Positions 1 to 7,550 are shown, numbered from the stretch's first letter. The stretch: 9,571 nt of DNA from NZQO01 sp964639255 (GCA_964639255.1 CAZXDP010000075.1:1-9571); one strand, 5' to 3'. Made by a program: numbers and translations. Notes: generated from the letters alone by a model not told the origin.

Positions 1-1109
1 TGGGACAGTTCATTATCATGGCATTGTTTCAAATAGGGGGCATTGGTTATATGACTTTAACGACCTACTACCTACTGTATACAACAAAAAGTATTACTCA
101 TTGGCACAATAAGCTTATCGGCACCGAATTTACCTTGCCCAAAACCATCAAGATCAACGATTTCATTAAGAGCGTGATCGTTTTTACCGCGGTGATGGAA
201 ACCTTGGGTGCCCTCGGATTTTTTATTGCCTTTTCCCGTACAGGAATGGAGCCGCTGCAGGCCATCTGGTTTTCCATCTTTCACAGCGTGTCCGCCTTTT
301 GTACGGCGGGTTTCGGACTCTACAATAACAGTTTCGAGGATTATAGCAACAGTGTATTTATCAACAGTATCATTTCGGTACTGGCAATAGCCGGTTCGTT
401 GGGTTTTATCGTGATAACCGATTTGTGGTATCGCATTAGGAAAAAATCGGAACAGGTTTCCTTTACGACAAAGATTGTTACCTACGGATTTGTTATTTTG
501 CTTTGCCTTGGCACTACGCTTGTATATTTTCTTGAACCCAGTGTGCAGAATTCGCAGTCGCGATTTGCCGAATCGTTCTTTCAAGCCATGACTGCCATGA
601 CCACGGTAGGGTTCAACACCATTCCTACGGGTGGACTAAGCGTGCCCATTCTGCTATTTGTAATCTTTTTGATGTACATAGGGGCTTCGCCTTCCGGTAC
701 GGCGGGCGGTATGAAGATCACCACGTTAACCGCTATGATTGCGGTGCTCAAAAGTAGGCTGTTTGGGCAAAAGCGCATCTCCTTTTTGGGAAGGGTGATT
801 CCCTTTGAACGGCTCTATGTAGCCACCTCCACTTTTATACTGTATACGAGCATTATATTTCTGTTCTCGTTTCTACTATCGTTTACCGAAAGCTTCGATT
901 TTGAGAAACTATTGTTTGAAGTCGCCTCTGCCCTCGGAACTGTAGGATTGAGCACCGGTATTACAGCAGATTTGTCTACTACTGGAAAAATATTGGTCAT
1001 TATCTTGATGTTCACGGGTCGTGTTGGGGTACTCACTTTTGGTTTCGCGCTTATCAACAGAAAACAAAAAGAAAGGGACACCTACGTAGAAGACGATTTG
1101 GCTGTATAG
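1..1109 (+). CDS. TrkH/KtrB-type potassium uptake channel subunit (3' part, 5' end outside window)
   Basis: This is the pore-forming membrane subunit of a Trk/Ktr potassium uptake system, which normally works with a cytoplasmic TrkA/KtrA nucleotide-binding partner. The frame is open to the left edge, and codons before the ATG at 18 read GQFII, matching the family, so that ATG is internal and the true start lies upstream. Counting from position 18, the family's pore-loop filter sequences are visible: FCTAGF (94-99), MTTVGF (194-199) and ALGTVGLSTG (305-314). SPSGTAGGMK (224-233) and the terminal TGRVGVLTF signature (333-341) also fit. Hydrophobic segments lie between the pore loops. The acidic tail YVEDDLAV looks like a natural end. 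The first pore loop is missing because of the window edge. No TrkA/KtrA gene follows; it may lie upstream. The family is certain, but TrkH versus KtrB cannot be settled from this part. Confidence 0.95.
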   Translation, partial: GQFIIMALFQIGGIGYMTLTTYYLLYTTKSITHWHNKLIGTEFTLPKTIKINDFIKSVIVFTAVMETLGALGFFIAFSRTGMEPLQAIWFSIFHSVSAFCTAGFGLYNNSFEDYSNSVFINSIISVLAIAGSLGFIVITDLWYRIRKKSEQVSFTTKIVTYGFVILLCLGTTLVYFLEPSVQNSQSRFAESFFQAMTAMTTVGFNTIPTGGLSVPILLFVIFLMYIGASPSGTAGGMKITTLTAMIAVLKSRLFGQKRISFLGRVIPFERLYVATSTFILYTSIIFLFSFLLSFTESFDFEKLLFEVASALGTVGLSTGITADLSTTGKILVIILMFTGRVGVLTFGFALINRKQKERDTYVEDDLAV

Positions 1110-1124
1110 TAATGTGAGATTACT
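1108..1124 (+). terminator. Small hairpin overlapping the potassium channel stop codon
   Basis: AGTAAT (1108-1113) and ATTACT (1119-1124) form a perfect 6-bp stem with a 5-nt loop, starting inside the stop codon. It is AT-rich and no T-run follows, so it is at best a weak transcript-end structure. The assignment as a terminator rests on position only. Confidence 0.22.
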
Positions 1125-1206
1125 TATTATTGGAAAATATAACACTCGATACCATTTCGGGCAAAGGCATTAATTAATTGGTAGTTTCAATCTCGGCTAC
1201 CCTTAA

Positions 1207-1728
1207 AGAATTACATTAAAAAATGATGAATTCACCTTAAAGACTAGTGTTTTAATTAGAGACCAAACTCGTAAAAATGTTGGTTTATCCACAGATTCTT
1301 TTGATTTGTTTCCACCTAATTCAAAAGTCAAGCAATATATTGGTTCCGTTTATATATTGACCAATAATTGCAGTAAAAGATGCCCGTGTGCGCGTTGTGG
1401 ATGTTAATGGTAGCGAAAAGCCAAAAGGAATACTTCGCGATATCGTTGTCAAATATCATTTTCTAGACGAGAAGATGAATTAGTAGGCAATCTCTTAACA
1501 AGATTCAATTGATATATCGAGACTGAGGAGTAGCTGTTCTGTCATCCATTTTTTATGCAACAACTGAAGTACGCCAGCAGCGCCTTCGTAGGTTCGGATA
1601 CTGAAATGCCTTACGTATTAAACTACAATTATCCCTATAAAACGAAGATGAACCCCCTCATTATAGAATTTTTTTTCAGGAATAAAGCCACCCCCAACAA
1701 TTTTTTCATCAAGTGTTATAGGTATTAA
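1207..1728 (+). pseudogene. Probable decayed gene remnant of unknown identity within a 719-bp gene-free stretch
   Basis: Positions 1110-1828 hold no intact gene, but several protein-like fragments follow one another on the + strand. Frame 1 is open from 1207 to 1407 (for example NVGLSTDSFDLFPPNSKVK). A second frame reads KDARVRVVDVNGSEKPKGIL and continues to KYHFLDE, ending at the TAG at 1481-1483. Frame 1 around 1471 continues smoothly as EDELVGNLLTRFN before stops at 1510 and 1531, and then from 1555 (ATG) as MQQLKYASSAFVGSDTEMPY, to a stop at 1726-1728. The joining of LDE to EDELVGN across a frame change, and the gene-like codon choice between about 1379 and 1650, suggest one coding sequence broken by frameshifts and stops. 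I recognise no family. Flanking parts are AT-rich with T-runs (around 1668-1677). A 57-codon expressed ORF at 1555-1728 is the alternative reading, but it seems less likely. Confidence 0.35.
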
Positions 1729-1828
1729 AATATTGCTTATCTTGGTTATAACAACCTATAAAATAGTGTATTACAACCTTTTTATCTTTTCATTTGTCAT
1801 TTGAAGTAGTAACCAATAGATAGAAATT

Positions 1829-2449
1829 ATGAGAGCTTTATACCTAACCTTTGCCATTTTTACCTTGTTCATTACAGTAATGTGTGAAAATAAAGACGAT
1901 GGTGGTGAGTGCGACGACGGTGGTAGCGGTTACGATCTCAGCCTTAGTCTAGATCATCAAAATAACAACGTATTTATTGAAGCCCGTGATGAGGATTCCG
2001 ACAGCGACTGTATCGAATTCGATTTCCTTATTACCGTAGCGCCACTCAACGGGGTTTCTTCTCCCGAAGAAATCGCCGCTGCCCTAAGTAATAATACTAT
2101 CTATAGCCAACGAATCGCTATCGAGGAAGAAGGGGTAAAACAACATTCTGTTAATTTGAGCAATTTGGACGAGAATGATTCTTCTGGTCAGCCAATGATC
2201 TACGCCATTCTTGCCCTCAAGGTTCCGGTTGGAATGACCCCTGCTGAATACCGAAGTACGACCGACTATGATGAAAAAAATTTTAAAATGCGCTACTTTG
2301 GAGTGTATAAGGGTGGTGATGTACCCGATATTGGACCTTGTAGCAATTGCCAAAACGGAACTTGCCCAAATGGCTCCCCCATTAGTTGTGGTTGTCACGG
2401 TGGATTCTGCCTTTGTACCTTGTGTATAGAGGAAGTTATATTCTCATAG
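1829..2449 (+). CDS. Exported cysteine-rich protein of unknown function, probable lipoprotein
   Basis: I do not recognise a family for this 206-residue protein. It opens with a basic residue and a hydrophobic run (3-18) ending at Cys19, followed by ENKDDGGECDDGG. This resembles Bacteroidota lipoproteins, where acidic residues after the lipidated Cys favour surface display. The residue before Cys19 is Met, which is unusual for a lipobox, so lipidation is likely but not certain. The middle part (35-165) is acidic and predicted to be largely beta-strand. The tail holds eight cysteines at 171, 174, 179, 187, 189, 194, 196 and 199, a C-x2-C / C-x-C / C-x-C-x2-C arrangement that suggests metal binding or a disulfide-knotted knob. 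The gene stands alone, with 379 bp or more to any intact gene's start before it on the left side of the decayed region and 280 bp after it. ATG at 1829 gives the full signal sequence. The gene is convincing; its role is unknown. Confidence 0.8.
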   Translation: MRALYLTFAIFTLFITVMCENKDDGGECDDGGSGYDLSLSLDHQNNNVFIEARDEDSDSDCIEFDFLITVAPLNGVSSPEEIAAALSNNTIYSQRIAIEEEGVKQHSVNLSNLDENDSSGQPMIYAILALKVPVGMTPAEYRSTTDYDEKNFKMRYFGVYKGGDVPDIGPCSNCQNGTCPNGSPISCGCHGGFCLCTLCIEEVIFS

Positions 2450-2640
2450 AATAGAAAGATGAAAGCTACTACTTGAGTTTCTTATTCAGTTGAAACAGAA
2501 ATTTTTTTTGGCGGCGAAAGGTGTATAATGCAGTCTGAATTTCAATGTTACCGCCAGTCAAACGAAGACGTGCGAGATTTTGTAATTTTTGATTTTTCCA
2601 TTTAAAGTGCATTTCTAGGCAGCTTCTCAATCGGTAACAA

Positions 2641-2672
2641 TTGTTTATTGAAGATAAAAAATTGTATTTTAG
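2641..2672 (+). promoter_or_regulatory. Possible Bacteroidota-type promoter for the S41 peptidase gene
   Basis: TTG at 2641-2643 is followed after 21 bases by TATTTTAG (2665-2672), one mismatch from the flavobacterial -7 element TAnnTTTG. The downstream gene starts about 58 bases later. Such AT-rich motifs arise by chance in spacers like this one. The rest of the 280-bp gap shows only a weak GTTTC/GAAAC stem (2477-2496) followed by a T-run at 2502-2509, which could end the preceding transcript. Confidence 0.2.
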
Positions 2673-2729
2673 TGTTTTCCTAGATGGTTACGATAATACA
2701 TCCTTCTAATCCTGTTTGCATTTAGACGA

Positions 2730-4025
2730 TTGCGACCTATAAAAACATATACGCGCTTCTCGCGATTACAGCTCGGCTCAAAAAACGTGTTTGTTCTATT
2801 GTGGTTGGTAAGCTGCTCTGTCTTTAGTTCCTATTCACAACAAAGCGATTGCGATTGTAGCACCGATTTTCGTTTTTTGGACAGCAAGATACGGAAGACA
2901 CCCGCCTACAAGGTGAATAAAAAAGCATACCTTGACTCCTATCTGTCCCTCTTGGAAAAGGCAGCAAGTACGAATACCCAGTTTGAATGTCACGTACTGC
3001 TCAACACGTTGCTATTATCCTTAAACGACAACCACAGCCGAATATATGGAACCGAAGTAGGCGCTACAGAGGCCATTCGGAACGACTCCGGCGCATTGGA
3101 AACCTTTAAAAAATCAGATCTTTTCAATGCCTATCCCAAACCCAAAATCGATTTGGACAGCTTGGCAATGCAGTTGAAAGATACACCTGTGGAGGCGGTA
3201 GAAGGAATCTATGAAAAGAACGGAGTCCTAACCTTGGCGGTGTATAGGGAGAAGGATGATACAATTTACAAGGCGCTCGTGCTACAATCGGGCACCGCTC
3301 TGTGGGAACGCGGGGAGCAAGTGTTTACATTCATCCCTTTCGGCAATGAATATCTATTAGGTGTGGGGGGAAGTTTATCGAGCAAACGACATATCGCGTA
3401 TACAGAACGTATCGCAAACGGTTTCTTTCATTTTATGGGTTTTCAGAAAGAGGTAGGACAAATAAACTATGCAACCGAAGTACCCTTTGAAGAAACGTAT
3501 TACCGTGAAGAGCTCTCCAATGATATTACGTACCTGAAAATAGGAAGTTTCAACTCGTGGAATCCCACCTTGGGAGAAGCCGAAGCCTTCTATAAGTCGT
3601 TAGAGGGCCGTCTTACCAAGCCGCACCTAATCGTAGACCTACGGAATAATGGCGGCGGTGGCGATCGAAATTCAGATATTTTATTCAAGCTACTGAAAGA
3701 CCATTCCAAAGAGAATATGCTGTATGTGTTGATAAATCACAGAACGGTAAGCAATGCAGAGCAGGTTGCCTTAAAACTGGGCGCGCTAAAAAACTGTATT
3801 CTATTCGGAATGCAAACCAATGGTACCTTGACCTACGAGATAAAGGACAGTTCTTATCCCCTCCCTTGCGGTCGCTTTACGGCCGTGCTAACTTCTAAAA
3901 AACACGCACGGTATCTCGAATATGAGTCCCAGGGAATTGCGCCAGATATTCCATTGAACCGCGATACCGACTGGTTGGAGCAAGTAACCAATTATATCGA
4001 GGAAAGCAGCACAAACACGGAATGA
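2730..4025 (+). CDS. Exported S41-family serine peptidase, Ser/His (tricorn/IRBP-like) type
   Basis: The C-terminal half is an S41 peptidase core: ITYLKIGSFNSW (266-277), the strand-loop LIVDLRNNGGGG (300-311), the nucleophile motif TVSNAE with Ser341 and Glu344 (S-x-x-E), TNG at 363-365, and the closing YESQGIAPDIPL (398-409). The lysine used by CtpA-type members (usually TxGKG) is absent here. Instead LNDNHS (98-103) supplies His102, in the position of the D-x-H motif of tricorn-like members, so a Ser/His mechanism is inferred. No PDZ domain is evident. A hydrophobic segment (about 20-35) ending SSYSQQ is a signal peptide, so the enzyme should act in the periplasm or at the surface. There is no ATG near the start: TTG at 2730 gives a positively charged leader, and GTG at 2787 is an alternative giving a bare signal peptide. 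The cluster CDC at 41-43 follows the signal. Substrate is unknown. It appears to be a single-gene unit. Confidence 0.85.
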   Translation: MRPIKTYTRFSRLQLGSKNVFVLLWLVSCSVFSSYSQQSDCDCSTDFRFLDSKIRKTPAYKVNKKAYLDSYLSLLEKAASTNTQFECHVLLNTLLLSLNDNHSRIYGTEVGATEAIRNDSGALETFKKSDLFNAYPKPKIDLDSLAMQLKDTPVEAVEGIYEKNGVLTLAVYREKDDTIYKALVLQSGTALWERGEQVFTFIPFGNEYLLGVGGSLSSKRHIAYTERIANGFFHFMGFQKEVGQINYATEVPFEETYYREELSNDITYLKIGSFNSWNPTLGEAEAFYKSLEGRLTKPHLIVDLRNNGGGGDRNSDILFKLLKDHSKENMLYVLINHRTVSNAEQVALKLGALKNCILFGMQTNGTLTYEIKDSSYPLPCGRFTAVLTSKKHARYLEYESQGIAPDIPLNRDTDWLEQVTNYIEESSTNTE

Positions 4026-4037
4026 TGTAACGTTGAT

Positions 4038-4060
4038 AAAACGTAAGTGAAAGGCGTTTT
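4038..4060 (+). terminator. Possible terminator after the S41 peptidase gene
   Basis: AAAACG (4038-4043) and CGTTTT (4055-4060) pair as a 6-bp stem, extended by a T-G wobble, with a roughly 9-nt loop. It lies 13 bases after the stop codon and the right arm ends in TTTT. The stem is AT-rich, so it would be weak. Confidence 0.35.
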
Positions 4061-4149
4061 CCCACAGCAAAAATAAACACGCTTCTTACCGACGACGCCT
4101 GCTGAAGTCAATTCCTACTTATTGAGAGCGCAATACCCGCTTTGTAACA

Positions 4150-4368
4150 TACCAAAATCCTGCAACCAACGGGTTTACCGTTCAAGGCAGTCAATTGTAC
4201 AATACTATGCGCGTAACTATTTTTGATGTTTTGGGTCGGCAGCTGCATGTCGCCGCTAAGGAGGATACAAGTATGTTCGATACACAGGCCAACCTAAGTT
4301 AGGGAACCTACCTCATCCAAATAGAAGCAGATGGAAACACCGCGTCTCAAAAATTGATTATACAATAA
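4150..4368 (+). pseudogene. Relic of a T9SS (Por) C-terminal sorting domain, with internal stop codon
   Basis: Read in one frame from 4150, this stretch gives YQNPATNGFTV, then MRVTIFDVLGRQLHVAA (from 4207), then FDTQANLS, an in-frame TAG (4300-4302), then GTYLIQIEADGNTASQKLII and a TAA at 4366-4368. This is the type A T9SS sorting domain, which guides cargo across the outer membrane. The usual YPNPA opening has become YQNPA, the V-x-I-x-D-x-x-G-R core is intact, and the L-S-x-G-x-Y-L-x-x-I turn has its x turned into a stop, a single base from Ser TCG or Leu TTG. No intact passenger precedes it: an in-frame stop lies about 27 bases upstream of 4150. Another frame from about 4082 reads FLPTTPAEVNSYLL, which may be a frameshifted scrap of the passenger's end. 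The neighbouring peptidase ends in a different frame 125 bases upstream and has its own natural C-terminus. So this is the tail of a lost secreted protein. Confidence 0.85.
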
Positions 4369-4422
4369 ACCATTCGTATTTTCAATTTTCCCAGCGAGCG
4401 ATCGGTTTTTTTGATGGCGCAA

Positions 4423-4462
4423 ACTACAATATTTAGTATCCAAAGTTTTACTACCTTGTAGT
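4423..4462 (+). promoter_or_regulatory. Repeat cluster directly before the hybrid regulator start (candidate operator)
   Basis: ACTAC occurs at 4423-4427 and again at 4450-4454 as a direct repeat 27 bases apart. The second copy is part of an inverted repeat, ACTAC-CTT-GTAGT (4450-4462), which ends three bases before the ATG at 4466. ACTACAA (4423-4429) also pairs perfectly with TTGTAGT (4456-4462). Direct repeats of this sort suit AraC-type proteins, and the downstream product carries such a domain, so autoregulation is a reasonable inference. A hairpin next to the start codon could also affect translation. No clear TAnnTTTG promoter was found nearby. Confidence 0.35.
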
Positions 4463-4465
4463 GCC

Positions 4466-7402
4466 ATGGGTAGAAAACTGCTTATCCTATTTTTATGCTG
4501 CCAAGCATTTGGCGCTCTCTTCGCGCAAAAACAATCGGACTCGCTACGGCAAAAGCTTTTAAATGCCCCGCAGGATACTTCTAAAGTAAACTTGTTATTG
4601 CATTTTTTTGATACCGACCTTTTTTACGACAACCCCGAAGCTGTAATTGACTATACCCACGAAGCCCTCACGCTTAGCGAAAAGCTCGGTTTTAGAAAAG
4701 GCGAGATACGCGCGCACAACAATTTAGGCTATACCTACCGCATTCGCAGCGAGTACGATTCTTCCTTGGCACATTACAAGAAGGCCATTGCCAAGGCCGA
4801 GGATATTGCCTTTTATAAGGGCCTTACCGATGCGTATATGGGAATGGGAAACACCTATAATCAATTGGGACAGTGGGAAAAGGCGATTCCGAATTTCAAA
4901 AGAGTTATGGATTTTGCTGAAGAAAGAGGCGACTCCTTGCAAATGGCACACGCCAATAACAATATTGGCAATACCTACTTGAACCAAAGTAAATTGGAAC
5001 AGGCGCTCACCTATTACCAAGAGGCCGTTGCCTTGGGCGATGAACCCGTTAGGGAAGTTGCCCTTATAAACATAGCCGTGGTACATACCACCCTGGGAAA
5101 TTTGGAATTGGCCAGGAACTATTTTGAACAAGGGCTCGAGGCAGCCCTGTTGCTGGATAATAAAGGGCATATCCCGTTCATCTATAAAAATCTGGGCGTG
5201 GTAGAAAAAAAATCCGGAAATTTCGAAAAGGCCAAACAGTATTATCAAAATGCCCTTGAGGCCTATACCTCAATGTCAGATGATTACAGCATCTCCGAGG
5301 TGCTATACAATATGGGCAATCTCCATTTCGAGGCAAAGGAGTATCGCAAGGCAATCGAATTTTACCAACGAAGCTTGAACATTCAGGTAACGATAGAGCA
5401 TCTTATGGGCGCGTGCTACAGCAGGCTGGCCATCGCCATGAGCTATAAGAATCTGAAGGAAACTGCCAAAGCTCTTGAGGTCCTCGAGGAGGTAAATACT
5501 TGCTCAGATAACTTGCAATTGCTCCCTACCAAGTCCGACGTCGCCCTTACAAAAAGTGAGATTTATCGCGAAACGGGAGATTATGAAAAGGCGCTCGAGG
5601 CATATACCCTTTATAAAACCTTAAGCGATAGCTTGGCGGGCATACGCAACGCCGAAAAAATCTCGGAACTGGAAACACAGTACCAAACAGCACAGAAAGA
5701 ACAGGAAATCGATTTGCTGAATACCGAAAATGAAGTAGCCTACCTACAACTGCAGAAGCAGCGAAATCTGAGAAACTACCTTATAATCACGGCGCTTTTT
5801 TTAATCATACTCATCGCCGTTGTCTATAGTCGGTATAAACTAAAGGTAAGGGCCAATAGCAAGTTGAAGGATCTTGATAAAGTAAAGACCAATTTCTTTA
5901 CCAATATATCGCACGAATTTCGAACGCCGCTCACGCTCATCATCAACCAATTGTCGAAGATTATTGGGGATACAGATGATTCAAGCCACACTGAAGAATT
6001 AAAGCTCATAGAGCGAAATGCCCACAGGCTGCTTGAGCTAACCAATCAGTTGCTAGATCTCTCAAAACTGGAGGCGGGTAAAATGTCCCTTCGGGTATCG
6101 CCCAACAACCTATCGGAATTTTTGGGTGTTACCAGCGCCACCTTCTCCTCCATGGCACAGGCCAAGAATATTACGTTTACCCAAGACTTTCAAAAATTGC
6201 CCAAACAAGCATATTTCGATCAAGATAAACTTCAGAAAATAGTAGATAACCTGCTCTCCAACGCACTAAAGTTTACTCCCAAAGGCGGAGACGTGAACCT
6301 ACAAGCCCGGGTTGCAGACGATCGCTTGACGATTGCGGTACACGACACCGGTCCCGGACTCTCACAGGAAGAACAACAAATGATTTTTGAACGGTTCCAA
6401 CAAGCAGAAAACAATGCCACCCCAAGCGGTACGGGAGTTGGGCTTACACTTACAAGAGAACTGGTGCAACTGCACCATGGAACTATTGCTGTAAAAAGCA
6501 GTAAGGGAAACGGCGCTGTATTTACCGTTTCCATTCCTATCAATAAAGAAGCCTATAAATCCTCTGAACTTTCTGAACACGTGCCACAGAAACCTGGCAC
6601 TGCTCAGACTACTGATGTTGCAATGGAAAATGTTGCGCCACAGATTGAAAACGATAAGCCAATAGCCCTAGTGGTAGAGGACAACGATGAGCTGCGCGGC
6701 TATTTGTGCAGCCTTCTTGACGGTGCCTATGCCGTAATAGGTTGCGAGGATGGTCGTCTCGGCTTTCATAAAGCGTTGGAAGTGATTCCAGATATCGTGA
6801 TTTCCGATTGGATGATGCCTCATATGAATGGGGAAGAACTGTGCAGGAACATCAAAAAAGATGAGCGCACAAGCCATATTCCGGTGGTACTGCTTACGGC
6901 GAAAGCCGATATGCCCAGCAAATTGGATGGCCTAAAAATTGGAGCCGACGCCTATATGACCAAACCCTTCAATAACGAAGAATTTTTGATACGGATCGAA
7001 AATTTGATACAACAACGCCGGCAAATGCGTGCCAAATATGCGCAGATTATCACCATAGAACCTTCCAAGGTAGAAATTGCCGATCCTGATAAGGTATTTA
7101 TTGAAAAGGCCATCACGGTGGTAAACAATCATTTGGACGATGCGCAATTTACCGTACAGCAGTTTCAGGAAGAAATGGCGATGAGCCGCATGCAACTGCA
7201 TCGCAAGCTCAAGGCACTGACCAACCATTCCGCAAGCGAATTTGTGCGCCATTTACGGCTTCAACGGGCCGCAGATATGCTTTCGGCCAACGGAATTACC
7301 GTCGCCGAAGCGGCGTATGGTTCTGGCTTCAATAGTTTGTCATACTTTTCCCAATGCTTTAAGGAAAAATTCGGCGTAACGCCCTCTACCTATTCCAAGT
7401 AA
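4466..7402 (+). CDS. Hybrid two-component regulator: periplasmic TPR sensor, histidine kinase, receiver and AraC-type DNA-binding domain in one chain
   Basis: This 978-residue protein joins a whole signalling path. Residues 1-20 are a signal peptide ending LFA-Q. About seven or eight tetratricopeptide repeats follow (roughly 40-390; A-x-x-Y/F-Y-x-x-A-L patterns near 101-110, 181-190 and 256-265). A coiled coil (395-435) leads to one membrane helix (437-457), so the TPRs should lie in the periplasm. The cytoplasmic part has HisKA with phospho-acceptor His483 in SHEFRTPL, then HATPase_c with the N box at Asn595/Asn599, DTGPG (627-631), FERF (641-644) and GTGVGL (655-660). The receiver domain has acidic Glu738/Asp739, phospho-acceptor Asp781 in SDWMMP, Thr811 and Lys833. 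A C-terminal AraC-type double helix-turn-helix spans about 875-978. All catalytic residues are present and nothing is truncated. It differs from classic Bacteroides polysaccharide HTCS proteins in using TPRs instead of beta-propeller/Y_Y_Y sensors. The likely target is the operon that starts 174 bases downstream, or its own promoter. The ligand is unknown. Confidence 0.95.
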   Translation: MGRKLLILFLCCQAFGALFAQKQSDSLRQKLLNAPQDTSKVNLLLHFFDTDLFYDNPEAVIDYTHEALTLSEKLGFRKGEIRAHNNLGYTYRIRSEYDSSLAHYKKAIAKAEDIAFYKGLTDAYMGMGNTYNQLGQWEKAIPNFKRVMDFAEERGDSLQMAHANNNIGNTYLNQSKLEQALTYYQEAVALGDEPVREVALINIAVVHTTLGNLELARNYFEQGLEAALLLDNKGHIPFIYKNLGVVEKKSGNFEKAKQYYQNALEAYTSMSDDYSISEVLYNMGNLHFEAKEYRKAIEFYQRSLNIQVTIEHLMGACYSRLAIAMSYKNLKETAKALEVLEEVNTCSDNLQLLPTKSDVALTKSEIYRETGDYEKALEAYTLYKTLSDSLAGIRNAEKISELETQYQTAQKEQEIDLLNTENEVAYLQLQKQRNLRNYLIITALFLIILIAVVYSRYKLKVRANSKLKDLDKVKTNFFTNISHEFRTPLTLIINQLSKIIGDTDDSSHTEELKLIERNAHRLLELTNQLLDLSKLEAGKMSLRVSPNNLSEFLGVTSATFSSMAQAKNITFTQDFQKLPKQAYFDQDKLQKIVDNLLSNALKFTPKGGDVNLQARVADDRLTIAVHDTGPGLSQEEQQMIFERFQQAENNATPSGTGVGLTLTRELVQLHHGTIAVKSSKGNGAVFTVSIPINKEAYKSSELSEHVPQKPGTAQTTDVAMENVAPQIENDKPIALVVEDNDELRGYLCSLLDGAYAVIGCEDGRLGFHKALEVIPDIVISDWMMPHMNGEELCRNIKKDERTSHIPVVLLTAKADMPSKLDGLKIGADAYMTKPFNNEEFLIRIENLIQQRRQMRAKYAQIITIEPSKVEIADPDKVFIEKAITVVNNHLDDAQFTVQQFQEEMAMSRMQLHRKLKALTNHSASEFVRHLRLQRAADMLSANGITVAEAAYGSGFNSLSYFSQCFKEKFGVTPSTYSK

Positions 7403-7539
7403 TCTCGAAAACGCTTTCTGAGGAATTTCATATTAAATTCAAAGTTCAGGAAACCTTACCAATACTGGCATTTCAGGGCCCTGTTACATATCTGATACTC
7501 TTTGGGAGATATCTGCTAGAAGCAATTATAATAGCTTTT

Positions 7540-7550
7540 TACCTTGTGGT
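7540..7550 (+). promoter_or_regulatory. Copy of the regulator-upstream motif in the operon leader (candidate operator)
   Basis: TACCTTGTGGT matches TACCTTGTAGT (4452-4462) at ten of eleven bases, and a T-run precedes both. It lies 26 bases before the ATG at 7577. Upstream are TTTG (7501-7504) and TATAAT (7527-7532), 22 bases apart, which could be promoter parts. A chance match in AT-rich spacers is quite possible. Confidence 0.25.

Noticed and set aside
72..584. 170-codon reverse-strand open frame opposite the potassium channel gene
   Set aside because: It is antisense to a convincing gene, and its translation shows no domain and has composition typical of a shadow frame.
2524..2529. TATAAT box with TTGGCG upstream
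   Set aside because: The spacing is only about 10 bases, and Bacteroidota promoters use a different consensus.
2509..2556. TGGCGG ... CCGCCA inverted repeat as hairpin or operator
   Set aside because: The arms are only 6 bp with a 36-base loop, and nothing else supports it.
4724..5248. 174-codon reverse-strand open frame opposite the TPR region
   Set aside because: The repeated TPR codons create long antisense frames; the + strand protein is clearly the real one.
7423..7440. GAATTT-6 nt-AAATTC hairpin as terminator of the hybrid regulator
   Set aside because: The stem is almost all A-T and no T-run follows, so it is not convincing as a terminator.
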